Below are positions 24,877-34,215 of a stretch of DNA of 64,000 bases, in pieces; within the stretch, counting starts at the first letter, position 1, and each line of letters opens with the position of its first letter. The stretch is taken from assembly GCA_035626815.1 (NCBI GenBank), contig DASPMY010000012.1, positions 94,805 to 158,804 of the forward strand, read 5' to 3'. Source of the DNA: Croceibacterium_A sp035626815. GTDB lineage: Bacteria > Pseudomonadota > Alphaproteobacteria > Sphingomonadales > Sphingomonadaceae. The notes beneath the pieces were generated by a model. It did not search any database, was not told the origin of the DNA, and saw nothing but the letters and a program-made list of their open reading frames with translations. Position numbers and translations under genes: made by a program.

Positions 24877-26286
24877 ATGACGGCCAAGCGGATCGGATTT
24901 CTCGTCGGCCTGCTGGCCTTCCTGCTCACGCTCGCCCTGCCCGCCCCCGCCGGGATGCCGCGCGAGGCGTGGCTGGTGGCCGGGCTGGTCGTGTGGATGG
25001 CGGCGTGGTGGATGACCGAGGCGGTGCCGCTGACCGCCACCGCGCTGCTGCCGTTCCTGGTGCTGCCGCTCGGCGGGGTGATGGACGCCGGCGCGGCGGC
25101 GAGCGCCTATTACTCGCCGACGATGTTCCTGATCCTCGGCGGCGCGTTCCTGGCGCTGGCGATCGAGCGCACCAACCTGCATTGCCGGCTGGCGGTCGGC
25201 ATCCTCAACACGCTCGGCAAGCGCGGCGGGCCAGCGCAACTGCTGCTCGCCTTCATGCTCGCGACCGGGCTGCTCTCGACGACGATCTCGAACACCTCGA
25301 CCGCGCTCATCATGATGCCGATGGCCTTGGCGGTGCTGGCGGCGGGCGGGGTCGGCCCCGAGCACCAGGACGGCCTGTCGGGCGCGTTGCCGCTCGGCAT
25401 CGCCTTCGCCGCCTCGATCGGCGGGCTCGGCACGATCATCGGCTCGCCGACCAACGCCATCGCCGTCGGCCTGCTCGAGGAAACGATCGGCGTGCGCATC
25501 GGCTTCGCGCAATGGATGCTCTACGGCATGCCGCTCGTCCTGCTCGGCGTCCCCCTCGCGGCGCTGATCGTGGCCAAGGTGCAGAAGGTCGGCGAGGACC
25601 GTTTCGACGTCGCCGCGGCGCGCAGCGCGATTGCCACCCAGCGCGCGTGGACGACGCCCGAGAAGTCCCTGATCCCGCTGTTCGCGCTCGCGTTCCTGCT
25701 ATGGGTGACGCAGCCGCTGACCGAGCCGTTGCTGCCCGACGGCGCGCTGACCGACGGCACGATCGCGGTGTTCGTCGGCCTGCTGCTGTTCGTGGTGCCC
25801 GACGGCACCGGGCGCCCGCTGCTGACCTGGCCCGAGGCCAACCGCGCGCCGTGGGACGTGATCATGATGTTCGGCGGCGGGCTCGCGCTCGCCGCGGGGA
25901 TGACCGCCTCGGGGCTCGCCGGGTGGCTCGGCCAGTCGCTGCTGCCGCTGGCGGCGCTGCCGCTGTGGCTCGTCGCGCTGGCGGTGGTCGCGCTGGTCGT
26001 GCTGATCACCGAGTTCGCCAGCAACGTCGCCACCGCCAGCGGGATCATGCCGGTGGTGGCGAGCCTGACGGTGGCGCTCGGCGCCGATCCGCTGCTGCTG
26101 GCGCTGCCGGCGGCGATGGCGGCGAGCTGGGGCTTCATGCTGCCGGCGGGCACCGGCCCGAACGCGATCGCCTGGGCCACCGGGCGGGTGGCGCTGCCGC
26201 GGATGCTCGGCGCCGGCCTCGCGCTCGACGTCGCCGGGATCTTCCTGCTGGTCGGCGCGATCTGGGCGGTGGCCGCGCTCGCCTGA
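24877..26286 (+). CDS. SLC13/DASS family anion symporter
   Basis: 469 residues with 11 or more hydrophobic segments. Two inverted SNT-type motifs, TTISNTSTALIMMP and TEFASNVATASGIMP, mark the divalent anion:Na+ symporter family (di- and tricarboxylates, sulfate). GTIIGSPTNAIAVG and LPAGTGPNAIAWA are also typical. It probably imports a C4-dicarboxylate or related anion. The neighbouring PLP enzyme starts 37 bp downstream, but no functional tie is evident. Confidence 0.9.
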   Translation: MTAKRIGFLVGLLAFLLTLALPAPAGMPREAWLVAGLVVWMAAWWMTEAVPLTATALLPFLVLPLGGVMDAGAAASAYYSPTMFLILGGAFLALAIERTNLHCRLAVGILNTLGKRGGPAQLLLAFMLATGLLSTTISNTSTALIMMPMALAVLAAGGVGPEHQDGLSGALPLGIAFAASIGGLGTIIGSPTNAIAVGLLEETIGVRIGFAQWMLYGMPLVLLGVPLAALIVAKVQKVGEDRFDVAAARSAIATQRAWTTPEKSLIPLFALAFLLWVTQPLTEPLLPDGALTDGTIAVFVGLLLFVVPDGTGRPLLTWPEANRAPWDVIMMFGGGLALAAGMTASGLAGWLGQSLLPLAALPLWLVALAVVALVVLITEFASNVATASGIMPVVASLTVALGADPLLLALPAAMAASWGFMLPAGTGPNAIAWATGRVALPRMLGAGLALDVAGIFLLVGAIWAVAALA

Positions 26287-26322
26287 CTGGCGCCGCCCGG
26301 ATAAACCGTTACAGGGGAAACC

Positions 26323-27636
26323 ATGTCCGACCCGATCGACCGCACGCCCCGCCGCAAGCCCAAGCGCGAAATCACCACCATCGCCGGCCGCCCGCTCAAT
26401 CCCGCGACGCTGATGATGGGCTACGGCTACGACCCGGCGCTGTCGGAAGGCGCGCTCAAGCCGCCGATCTTCCTCACCAGCACGTTCGCCTTCGAGAGCG
26501 CCGAGGCCGGCAAGCGCCACTTCGAGGGCATCACCGGCAAGCGCGCCGGCGGCGCCGAAGGGCTCGTCTATTCGCGCTTCAACGGACCCAACCAGGAGAT
26601 TCTCGAGGACCGTCTCGGGGTGTGGGAAGGGGCCGAGGACGCGCTGGTGTTCTCCAGCGGCATGTCGGCCATCGCCACGCTGATCATGGCCTATTGCGAG
26701 GCCGGCGACGTGGTCGTCCACTCGGGCCCGCTCTACGCCGCGACCGAGGGCTTCATCGCCCGGGTGATGGGCCGCTACGGCGTGACTTACCTCGACTTCC
26801 CGGCCGGGGCCGGGCGCGCGGAGATCGACGCCGTCGTCGCCCGCGCCACGGAGCAGGCGGCCGGCAGCGGCGGCAAGCTGGCGCTGATCTATCTCGAAAG
26901 CCCGGCCAACCCGACCAACGCCCTGGTCGACGTCGAGGCGGTCGCCGCGGCGCGCGACGCGGCGTTCGCGGGGGCCGAGCACGCGCCGCCGATCGCCATC
27001 GACAACACCTTCCTCGGGCCGTTGTGGCAACGCCCGCTGGGCCACGGGGCGGACGTGGTCGTCTATTCGCTGACCAAGTATGCCGGCGGCCACTCGGACC
27101 TCGTCGCCGGCGGCGTCGTCGGCGCCAAGCGGTGGATGGACCCGGTCCGCGCGCTCAGGAACACGATGGGCACGATCTGCGACCCGAACACCTCGTGGAT
27201 GCTGCTGCGCAGCCTCGAGACGCTCGAGATCCGCATGCAGCGGGCGACCGACAACGCGGTCAAGGTGTGCGACTTCCTCAACGGGCACCCGAAGGTCGCA
27301 GGGCTCGGCTTCCTCGGCCTGCTGCCCGAAGGCTCGCAGCGCGACATCTACCGCCGCCACTGCACCGGGCCGGGCAGCACCTTCAGCCTGTTCGTCAAGG
27401 GCGGCGAGGCGGAGGCGTTCCGCTTCCTCGATGCGCTGCGCATCGCCAAGCTCGCGGTCAGCCTCGGCGGCACCGAGACGCTCGCCAGCCATCCGGCGGC
27501 GATGACCCACCTGTCGGTCCCCGACGCGCGCAAGCTGCAGCTGGGCATCACCGACAACCTCGTGCGCATCTCGATCGGCATCGAGGACGCCGGCGACCTG
27601 ATCGCCGACTTCGAGCAGGCGCTGGCGGCGGTCTAG
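26323..27636 (+). CDS. Cystathionine gamma-synthase/methionine gamma-lyase family PLP enzyme
   Basis: 437 residues. Cys/Met metabolism PLP fold: YSRFNGPNQEILEDRLGVWEGAEDALVFSSGMSAI, LIYLESPANPTN, and the PLP lysine region YSLTKYAGGHSDLVAGGVV. It has an N-terminal extension with many basic residues and a GTETLASHPAAMTH block. Members act on sulfur amino acid precursors by gamma-replacement or gamma-elimination. Sequence alone does not tell synthase from lyase. It is a distinct subgroup annotated simply as 'cystathionine gamma-synthase family'. Confidence 0.9.
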   Translation: MSDPIDRTPRRKPKREITTIAGRPLNPATLMMGYGYDPALSEGALKPPIFLTSTFAFESAEAGKRHFEGITGKRAGGAEGLVYSRFNGPNQEILEDRLGVWEGAEDALVFSSGMSAIATLIMAYCEAGDVVVHSGPLYAATEGFIARVMGRYGVTYLDFPAGAGRAEIDAVVARATEQAAGSGGKLALIYLESPANPTNALVDVEAVAAARDAAFAGAEHAPPIAIDNTFLGPLWQRPLGHGADVVVYSLTKYAGGHSDLVAGGVVGAKRWMDPVRALRNTMGTICDPNTSWMLLRSLETLEIRMQRATDNAVKVCDFLNGHPKVAGLGFLGLLPEGSQRDIYRRHCTGPGSTFSLFVKGGEAEAFRFLDALRIAKLAVSLGGTETLASHPAAMTHLSVPDARKLQLGITDNLVRISIGIEDAGDLIADFEQALAAV

Positions 27637-27661
27637 GCGCCGCCGATCCCGCTCCGGAAAT

Positions 27662-28042
27662 TCAGGCGAAGCGGCCGGTCAGCCGCCGCATCCAGTGCCG
27701 CAGCAGGCCCGACAGGTTGGCCGCGCTTTCGGGCTCGGGCTCGTGGACCGGCTCGGGCTCGGGCTCGTCGAGGCCCAGCGCCACCGAGGCCGCATTGCTC
27801 AGCGGCCGCTCGAACTGCACGCCGACCTGGCGCTGGCGGGTCCACACCACCTGCCCGGCGAAGGCGCGCACCGCCGGCGGCTCGAGCACCACCGTCCCGC
27901 CGAGCTCGACGTCGGCTTCGCGGAACTCCAGCCGGCAGCCGAGGTGCGACAGGTCGTGCATGACCGCCGGGCGGGGCCGGGCCGGCACGCGGCAGGTCAG
28001 CTGGATGTTGGTCTCGATCCGCTCGTCGCTTCGCCGTTCCAT
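27662..28042 (-). CDS. PilZ domain protein
   Basis: 126 residues. It begins with MERRSDERIETNIQLTCRV, a PilZ-type RxxxR signature, followed by DLSHLGCRLEF (equivalent of the DxSxxG motif) and GQVVWTRQRQVGVQFERPL. PilZ domains bind cyclic di-GMP, though His in place of the usual residue within DLSHLG may affect affinity. The C-terminal tail has EPEPEP repeats then an amphipathic basic helix. Effector output is unknown. Confidence 0.85.
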   Translation of the reverse strand: MERRSDERIETNIQLTCRVPARPRPAVMHDLSHLGCRLEFREADVELGGTVVLEPPAVRAFAGQVVWTRQRQVGVQFERPLSNAASVALGLDEPEPEPVHEPEPESAANLSGLLRHWMRRLTGRFA

Positions 28043-28201
28043 ATCGCGTCCCCGGTCCCGGGCCGATGCTATGCGGCTGAAGGCAAAGGAACTCTTAAGA
28101 TGCGCGCCGGCCCCGCGCCGCGGCGGCCGGAACTTCCCCGCGGCGCCGGGCTTTTCCCTTGTGCCTCGCCGCGAACGGCGTGCCGAAAGAGAGGAACCAG
28201 G

Positions 28202-28468
28202 ATGAACAAGCTCGCCATCATCGCCGCCGCCGGGCTCGGCCTCGCGCTGGCCGGGTGCGACAGCCAGGCCGAGAACGAAGTCGAGGAGCAGGCCACGGCG
28301 ATCGACGAGGCGTACGAGGCCGACGCCAATCTCGAGGAAGCGATGACCGAGGGCGGGCCCGACGACGCCGCCGGCGAGGCCGCGGCCGACGCGATGCGCG
28401 AGACCGGCGAGGAGACCAAGGACCAGCTCGAGGACGCCGCCGACGAGATGGATTCGACGCCGCAATGA
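28202..28468 (+). CDS. Small acidic lipoprotein
   Basis: 88 residues. MNKLAIIAAAGLGLALAGCDS is a lipoprotein signal with lipobox LAGC (Cys19). The mature part is very acidic and rich in Ala/Glu (EEQATAIDEAYEADANLEEAM). GAGGAACCAGG precedes the ATG. No family is recognised; such small acidic lipoproteins are common in sphingomonads. Confidence 0.75.
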   Translation: MNKLAIIAAAGLGLALAGCDSQAENEVEEQATAIDEAYEADANLEEAMTEGGPDDAAGEAAADAMRETGEETKDQLEDAADEMDSTPQ

Positions 28469-28513
28469 CCGGCCAGCGCCGGCCGCGCCCGGCCGGCAAA
28501 AAGATCGGCTAGC

Positions 28514-29047
28514 TCACCCCCGCCACTCGCGCCGTTCCTCGGCCTGGCGGAGCACCTCGTAGGCGAGCTGGGCGGCCTGGAACTGGCGCGCGGCGTCGGC
28601 GTCGCCCTGGTTGACGTCGGGATGGCTCTCGCGCGCCTTGGCCCGCCAGGCCTTCTTGATCGCCTCGAAATCGGCATCGGCGTCGAGCCCGAGCACGTCG
28701 AGCGCGCGCATCTCGTCGGCGCTGCGGGTGCCGTCGCCCGACGACGCCCAGCCATAGTGCGCCGCCGAGCGGTATCCGGCGGCCTCGCTCGATTCGGAGC
28801 GCTCGCGCGCTTCGGCCTCGGCTTTCTCGAGCCCTTCGAAGTAGTCCCACCGGGAGTTGTACTCGGCCGCGTGGCGCTGGCAGAAATACCACCGCTCCGG
28901 GCTGTTGGGGGCCTTGGGGGCGGGACAGTTGCCCGGCGCGTCGCAGCCATGGCGGTCGCACAGGCGAACCTTGGCCGCCTCGCGCGAGCTGCCGTAGCCG
29001 CGCCAGCGCGGGAAGCCCCAGTCGAGCGAGCGTTTGGAGGGCGGCAT
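28514..29047 (-). CDS. J-domain (DnaJ-like) protein
   Basis: 177 residues. The C-terminal 60 residues form a J domain (RALDVLGLDADADFEAIKKAW, then ARESHPDVNQGDADAARQFQ with the HPD motif). The N-terminal part has a cysteine/histidine cluster (LCDRHGCDAPGNCPAPK, WYFCQRHAAEYN) that may bind zinc. It would stimulate the ATPase of an Hsp70 for a specific client. It is a conserved alphaproteobacterial arrangement rather than classic DnaJ. Confidence 0.9.
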   Translation of the reverse strand: MPPSKRSLDWGFPRWRGYGSSREAAKVRLCDRHGCDAPGNCPAPKAPNSPERWYFCQRHAAEYNSRWDYFEGLEKAEAEARERSESSEAAGYRSAAHYGWASSGDGTRSADEMRALDVLGLDADADFEAIKKAWRAKARESHPDVNQGDADAARQFQAAQLAYEVLRQAEERREWRG

Positions 29048-29161
29048 CAGGCGGGATCGGTCATCGGCATCCGGCCTTTATAGGCACGCGGAGCTGCCGC
29101 GGGAACCGCACGCGGCCCGCGCAAGGCCGATTTGGCGCGACGATACAAATCGCGACCAATG

Positions 29162-29172
29162 TTGCATTGCAA
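29162..29172. promoter_or_regulatory. Small palindrome TTGCATTGCAA upstream of a 52-codon gene
   Basis: The 11 bp symmetric sequence lies 32 bp before the ATG of the small secreted protein, in a locally AT-rich stretch. It could be an operator; there is no direct evidence. Confidence 0.3.
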
Positions 29173-29203
29173 TATGGGCGCGCCAGTTTATGTGCACTGC
29201 ACC

Positions 29204-29362
29204 ATGTCCAAGCAGCTTTCCATCGCCTCGGCTTTCGCCGTCTTCGCGCTCTCGGCGCTGGCGCTGTTCGCGCCCGGCTCGCTGCATCCGTCGGACATGC
29301 TGGCGGGGAGCGCGCCGAGCGGCCTCGCCGCGCCCGCCTTCGCCACCGTTCTTTCCGACTAA
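29204..29362 (+). CDS. Small secreted/membrane peptide, 52 residues
   Basis: MSKQLSIASAFAVFALSALALFAP is a hydrophobic N-terminal segment (signal or anchor), followed by a short tail without charged motifs, ending ATVLSD. It is separated from pal by a hairpin repeat. I do not recognise it. An in-frame start at 29132 would give 76 residues, but the hydrophobic segment would then be internal. Confidence 0.5.
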   Translation: MSKQLSIASAFAVFALSALALFAPGSLHPSDMLAGSAPSGLAAPAFATVLSD

Positions 29363-29368
29363 CTGGAT

Positions 29369-29390
29369 CCCCTCCCGCAAGCGGGAGGGG
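29369..29390. terminator. Hairpin CCCCTCCCGC-AA-GCGGGAGGGG between convergent genes
   Basis: A 10 bp perfect stem located 7 bp after the stop of the 52-residue gene and 7 bp after the pal stop on the other strand. It can serve both. It is the same sequence family as the element between hemF and pdeM. Confidence 0.65.
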
Positions 29391-29396
29391 AGGGGC

Positions 29397-29912
29397 CTAG
29401 TTCAGCACGATCGTGACCGCGCGGCGGTTCTGCGCCCAGGCGGCCTCGTTCGAGCCGGTCGCCACCGGGCGTTCCTTGCCGTAGCTGACGGTGCTGATCC
29501 GGTCGGCCGGCACGCCCAGACTGACGAGGTAGTTCTTGGCCGCGTTGGCGCGCCGCTCGCCGAGCGCGAGGTTGTAGTCGCGCGTGCCGCGCTCGTCGCA
29601 ATGGCCTTCGACGGTGGCGCGGACGTTCGGGTACTGGCGCAGGTAGGTGGCCTGCTGCTGCAGCGCCGCCTGGTCCTCGGCGTCGATGTTGAAGCGGTCG
29701 GTGTCGAAATAGATCACGTCGCGGCCCTGCATCGTCTGGCTGAAGTGCGCCTGGGTGCCCGGGACCGGGCCGGTCGGCTGCGCCGGGCCCGGGGTCGGCG
29801 TCGGGGTGACGACGTTCTGCGGCGGCGGGGGCAGCTCCTCGGGCGCGTCCTTCTTGCACGCCGACAGCGCCAGCGCGCTCGCCAGGGTGAGCGCGATTGC
29901 GATCTTGTTCAT
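29397..29912 (-). CDS. pal: Peptidoglycan-associated lipoprotein Pal
   Basis: 171 residues. It has a lipoprotein signal with lipobox ALSAC (about Cys19), a proline-rich linker, and an OmpA-like peptidoglycan-binding domain (VIYFDTDRFNIDAEDQAAL, VEGHCDERGTRDYNLALGERRA). It tethers the outer membrane to peptidoglycan and is the end of the Tol-Pal line. GAAGGAGGAACAGGC gives a strong ribosome site. Last gene of ybgC-tolQRAB-pal; no cpoB/ybgF follows within the operon. Confidence 0.97.
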   Translation of the reverse strand: MNKIAIALTLASALALSACKKDAPEELPPPPQNVVTPTPTPGPAQPTGPVPGTQAHFSQTMQGRDVIYFDTDRFNIDAEDQAALQQQATYLRQYPNVRATVEGHCDERGTRDYNLALGERRANAAKNYLVSLGVPADRISTVSYGKERPVATGSNEAAWAQNRRAVTIVLN

Positions 29913-29974
29913 GCCTGTTCCTCCTTCGTAATGGCAGGTTCTTGTTCGGGACGGTCTCGGGGAGTGAAACGCGT

Positions 29975-31369
29975 TCAGGGCAGGACCGGTCCCCAGGCCG
30001 GGTCGGACGCCCCGACCGGGGTCGGCAGGCGCCGCTCGTTGCGCCCGGTCAGGTCGACCTGCCAGATCGAGGTTTCGCCGCTGTTGCGGGCGGTGCGGAA
30101 AAACTGGACGATGCGGCCGTTGGGCGCCCAGGTCGGCGCCTCGTCCTGCCAGCTGTCGGTCAGGTAGCGCAGGCTGCCGCCGCCCGGGCTCATCACCGCG
30201 ATGCGCAAGTCGCCGACGATGTGGGTGAAGGCGATCTGGTCGCCGCGCGGGCTCCACTCGGGCGTCGCCGCGCGGCCGCCGAAGAAGCTGATCCGCCGCT
30301 GGTTCGAGCCGTCGGCGTCCATCACGTAGATCTGCTGGCTGCCCGAGCGGTCGCTTTCGAACACGATCCGGCCGCCGTCGGGCGAATACGATCCGCCGAC
30401 GTCGATGCCGGGCCCGTCGGTCAGCCGCTGCGGGGTGCCGCCGGTCGACGGCACGCGATAGATGTCGGTGTTGCCGCCGACCGCCAGCGAATAGAGGATC
30501 CACCGCCCGTCGGGCGACCAGCGCGGGGCGAACGTCGCGTTCTCGCTTTGCGTGATCAGCGTCTGCCGCCCGCTGCCGATGTCGTAGACGAAGATCCGCG
30601 CGAAGCCGTTGAGGTAGCTGACATAGGCGATCTTCGAGTAGTCTGGCGAATAGCGCGGGGTCAGCGCGGTCGCCTGGCCGTTGGTGATGAAGCGGTGGTT
30701 GGCGCCGTCCGAATCCATGATCGCCAGGCGCTTGACGCGGTTGTCCTTGGGCCCCGTCTCGGCGATGTAGGCGATCTTGGAATCGAAGAACGGGCTCTCG
30801 CCCGAAAGGCGCGAATAGACGAGGTCGGCGCACTTGTGCGCCGCGCGGCGCCATTCGGCCGGCGTGACGATCCACCCTTCGCGGACCAGCTCCTGCTGCA
30901 GCTGCACGTCGTAGAGGTAGCAGCCGACCGTGAGGTTGCCGTCGCCGCCGGCGCGGACGTAGCCGTGGACCAGCATCTCGGCCGAGCGGCCCTGCCACGT
31001 GCCCCACGCCGGCGCGGTGATCTGCTCGTAACCCGGGCGCGGCAGCGAATCCGGGCCGACGGGGCGGAACAGGCCGTTGTTCCTGAGGTCGTTGAACACC
31101 ACGCGGGCGAGCTCGAGGCCGAGCGCGCCGGTGCCCTGCGAGTTGGCCGGGGTCGGCCGGTTGGCGTTGGTGGCGAACGACGGGATGGCGATGCCGAGGT
31201 CCTGCCACGCGCTTTCGTCGGTGACGGTGACCTGCAGGCCGCCCTCGTCCTCGGCGGGCGACACCGCCTCGCTCGGCGGCGGCGCCGGCGCGTCGGCGTC
31301 CTGCGCCAGCGCCGGCGCGGCGCCCAGCCACATGCCCGCGCCGACCAGCAAGGTGAGCAGCGATTTCAT
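29975..31369 (-). CDS. tolB: Tol-Pal system translocation protein TolB
   Basis: 464 residues with a Sec signal (MKSLLTLLVGAGMWLGAAPALAQ). The N-terminal domain (DLGIAIPSFATN..) precedes a six-bladed propeller built from repeats such as TPRYSPDYSKIAYVSY, APRWSPDGRWILYSL and SYSPDGGRIVFESDRSG. It works in the periplasm between TolA and Pal in outer membrane constriction. The ATG overlaps the tolA stop (TGATG), indicating coupled translation. Confidence 0.97.
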   Translation of the reverse strand: MKSLLTLLVGAGMWLGAAPALAQDADAPAPPPSEAVSPAEDEGGLQVTVTDESAWQDLGIAIPSFATNANRPTPANSQGTGALGLELARVVFNDLRNNGLFRPVGPDSLPRPGYEQITAPAWGTWQGRSAEMLVHGYVRAGGDGNLTVGCYLYDVQLQQELVREGWIVTPAEWRRAAHKCADLVYSRLSGESPFFDSKIAYIAETGPKDNRVKRLAIMDSDGANHRFITNGQATALTPRYSPDYSKIAYVSYLNGFARIFVYDIGSGRQTLITQSENATFAPRWSPDGRWILYSLAVGGNTDIYRVPSTGGTPQRLTDGPGIDVGGSYSPDGGRIVFESDRSGSQQIYVMDADGSNQRRISFFGGRAATPEWSPRGDQIAFTHIVGDLRIAVMSPGGGSLRYLTDSWQDEAPTWAPNGRIVQFFRTARNSGETSIWQVDLTGRNERRLPTPVGASDPAWGPVLP

Positions 31370-32139
31370 CACAATCTCCTGTCGAAGCGCGAGGTGACGA
31401 GCTTCCATTTGTCGTAGAACTCGTCCGGCAGGTCGAACGGCGCCGCCAGCTGGACCGCGCGGATGGCGCGCTCGCAGTGCAAGTCCTTCTGCGCGGCGTT
31501 GGACGGCGTTTCGCCGCTCTGGCTGACGCACGCCGGCCGCCCGCTGAGGCTGCCGTCGGGATTGAGCCTGAAGCGGACGAGGGTGACGAGCTTCTCGACG
31601 TCGACGCCTTGCGGAGAGCTCCAGTGCGGCTTGAGCTGGCGGGCGATCGCCTGGTTGAGCGAGGCCGCCTCGGCCGGGCCGAACGTCGCCGCCGGGGTGC
31701 CGCGCGCGTTGCTGCGCTCGCTGCCGCCGGTGCCCTCGAGGAAGTCGTCGCCGATCCGCGAGCCGCCCGGGCGCTGCGTCGGCCGCGGCGCCGGCGTCGT
31801 CGTCGGCCGCGGGCTCGGCCGCGGCGCCGCGGTCGGGCGCGTCACCGGGGTCGGGCGGACGACCGGGCGCTCCGGCTCGCGCTCGACCACCGGCGCCGGC
31901 TCGGGGGCGAGCGTCGGGGCGATCGCCGCCTGCGGCTCAGCCGAGGGATCGGGCGCGGTCGATTCGAGGCTGACCTCGTCGGCCAGGCTGACGTCCATCC
32001 GCTCGGGGATCGGCAGCGGCGTCGGATCGTCCTGCACTTGCAGCACCAGCGCCGCGACCAGCGCGACGTGGAGCACGGCGGCGATCCCGAGACCGGTACG
32101 CTCCTCGCGCGACAGCTGGGCGAAGGATGCCATGGCCAT
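31369..32139 (-). CDS. tolA: TolA-like energy transducer of the Tol-Pal system
   Basis: 256 residues. One N-terminal transmembrane helix (LGIAAVLHVALVAALVLQV), a long proline/arginine-rich periplasmic linker (RPTPVTRPTAAPRPSPRPTT), and a C-terminal TonB/TolA-type domain (VRFRLNPDGSLSGRPACVSQ). It connects the TolQR motor to TolB/Pal. The gene lies four bases after tolR and overlaps tolB by one base. Start at ATG 32139, with ATG 32133 as an alternative. Confidence 0.9.
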   Translation of the reverse strand: MAMASFAQLSREERTGLGIAAVLHVALVAALVLQVQDDPTPLPIPERMDVSLADEVSLESTAPDPSAEPQAAIAPTLAPEPAPVVEREPERPVVRPTPVTRPTAAPRPSPRPTTTPAPRPTQRPGGSRIGDDFLEGTGGSERSNARGTPAATFGPAEAASLNQAIARQLKPHWSSPQGVDVEKLVTLVRFRLNPDGSLSGRPACVSQSGETPSNAAQKDLHCERAIRAVQLAAPFDLPDEFYDKWKLVTSRFDRRL

Positions 32140-32143
32140 CGGG

Positions 32144-32583
<440 letters not shown>

Positions 32584-32584
<1 letters not shown>

Positions 32585-33288
32585 CAGCTGCGCTCCAGCT
32601 CGCGCCCGATCTGGGCGTGGACGCGGTCGGCGAAGCGCTGCATGCGGGCCTCGTAGGCGTTCACCCGGTGGCTGAAGCGGTTGTAGGCGATCACCGCCGG
32701 GATCGCCGCGAACAGCCCGATGGCGGTGGCGAACAGCGCCTCGGAGATGCCCGGCGCGACCACCGCGAGCGACGAGTTCTGCTGCATGCCGATCTGGAAG
32801 AAGCTGTTCATGATGCCCCACACGGTGCCGAACAGCCCGACGAACGGCGCCACCGAGCCGGTCGTGGCGAGGAAGTTGAGGCGCTCGGCGAGGGCGTCGG
32901 ATTCGGCCGCGACCTGGCCTTCCATCGCCAGCGCGATCCGCTGGCGCGCGCCGTCGCGGTCGCGCAGGCCGTCCTTGGTCGAGGTGCGCAGCTCGGCGAG
33001 CCCGGCGGCGGCGACGCGGGCCGAGGGGTTGTCGTGCCGCCGCTTGCCGGTGACGAGGGCCTCGGGCTGGTCGGCGTCCCAGAAGTCCTGCTCGAACGCG
33101 TCGCTGCGGCGGCGCACCTGGCCCATGCGCATCGAGAACGACACGATGATCGTCCACACCCAGATGCTCGCCAGCACCAGGCCGACGATCACCACCTGCA
33201 CGACGATGTCGGCATCGAGGAACAGTTGCAGCGGGTCGAGCCGGGTCGGCACGGCTGAAGCGGTCGATACGGCGGCAAGCAGGGTCAT
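32584..33288 (-). CDS. tolQ: TolQ motor subunit
   Basis: 234 residues. MotA/TolQ/ExbB family with three hydrophobic segments: VVQVVIVGLVLASIWVWTIIV near the start, FLATTGSVAPFVGLFGTVWGIM and GISEALFATAIGLFAAIPAVIAYN. It forms the proton channel with TolR. Overlaps ybgC by four bases. Confidence 0.96.
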
Positions 33289-33746
33289 TCAGGGTCTTTC
33301 CGGGCAAGAACGGCTTCGAAGGCGGCGCGCCAGGCGGCGGGTTGCCGGCGCGGTCGTCCGCCAGGCGAGATGAATCCCACCCGAACCGAGGCGTCGGCCA
33401 GCAGTTCGCCGTCGCGGCTCGCCCGCTGGCGCAGGCGCACGCTGGCGGCGCCGAGCTCGAGCGCGCTGGTGGCGATGGTGACCGCGTCGTCGAGCCTGGC
33501 GGGCGCGAGGTAGCGGACGGTCAGCTCGGTGACGGTGTAGGTGCCCTCGCCGCTTTCGGCGGCGGCGCGCTGGTCGATGCCGAGCCGGCGCAGCAGGTCG
33601 GAGCGGGCGCGCTCGAACCAGCGCAAGTAGTTGGCATGGTAGACCATGCCCGAAAGATCGGTGTCCTCGTAATAGACGCGCACCGGGAACAGGTGCAGCG
33701 CTCCATCGAGGAGGCCGGAAGGCGGCGGGGGGGAAGTCGCTTCCAT
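33285..33746 (-). CDS. ybgC: Tol-Pal associated acyl-CoA thioesterase
   Basis: 153 residues. Hotdog fold with the catalytic motif YYEDTDLSGMVYHANYLRWFERAR. YbgC hydrolyses short acyl-CoA or acyl-ACP esters and is regularly the first gene of the tol operon, as here. It overlaps tolQ (ATGA), so the six genes from 33746 to 29397 form one unit. Confidence 0.95.
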   Translation of the reverse strand: MEATSPPPPSGLLDGALHLFPVRVYYEDTDLSGMVYHANYLRWFERARSDLLRRLGIDQRAAAESGEGTYTVTELTVRYLAPARLDDAVTIATSALELGAASVRLRQRASRDGELLADASVRVGFISPGGRPRRQPAAWRAAFEAVLARKDPE

Positions 33747-33837
33747 CGCCGGAGCGCCTTAGCCAACCGGCGACTCCGCTGGCAACCTCGCGCAAGCTAG
33801 ATGTTGATCCGGCGCGGAAATCCCCGACGAGCGGTGG

Positions 33838-34215
33838 CTAGCGCGCGATCATCGGCCCCAACGGCCGCCCGCCGAACAAGTGGACATGGAGATGCGGCAC
33901 TTCCTGCCCGCCGTGCGCGCCGAGGTTGACCAGCAGGCGGTAGCCGGGCTCGACGAGCCCGTTGTCGCGCGCCACCCGGCCGACCGCGCGGACGAAGCCG
34001 GCGATCTCCTCCGGCGAAGCCGCTGCCGAGAAATCGTCCCACCCGACGTAGGCGCCCTTGGGGATCACCAGCACGTGCACCGGGGCCTGCCGGGCGATGT
34101 CGTGGAAGGCCAGCGCCCACTCGTCCTCGTAGACCCTGGTGCACGGAATCTCGCCGCGCAGGATCTTCGCGAACACGTTGTCGGGATCGTAGGGGGCTGT
34201 CGCGTCGATCGGCAT
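33838..34215 (-). CDS. HIT (histidine triad) family nucleotide hydrolase
   Basis: 125 residues. The triad HLHVHLFGGRPLGPM is near the C-terminus and FAKILRGEIPCTRVYED near the start. HinT-like proteins hydrolyse AMP-lysine and related phosphoramidates. The start overlaps the hisE stop by one base (TGATG), a linkage to hisE seen widely in alphaproteobacteria. Confidence 0.94.
   Translation of the reverse strand: MPIDATAPYDPDNVFAKILRGEIPCTRVYEDEWALAFHDIARQAPVHVLVIPKGAYVGWDDFSAAASPEEIAGFVRAVGRVARDNGLVEPGYRLLVNLGAHGGQEVPHLHVHLFGGRPLGPMIAR

Noticed and set aside
26287..26322. SAM riboswitch before the Cys/Met PLP enzyme
   Set aside because: The gap is only 36 bp and no aptamer blocks are seen.
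24969..28205. A 1078-codon open frame on the plus strand across the SLC13, PLP enzyme and PilZ genes
   Set aside because: It runs in a shadow frame of two clear genes, is extremely Arg/Ala-rich and has no domain; long open shadow frames are expected at about 70% GC.
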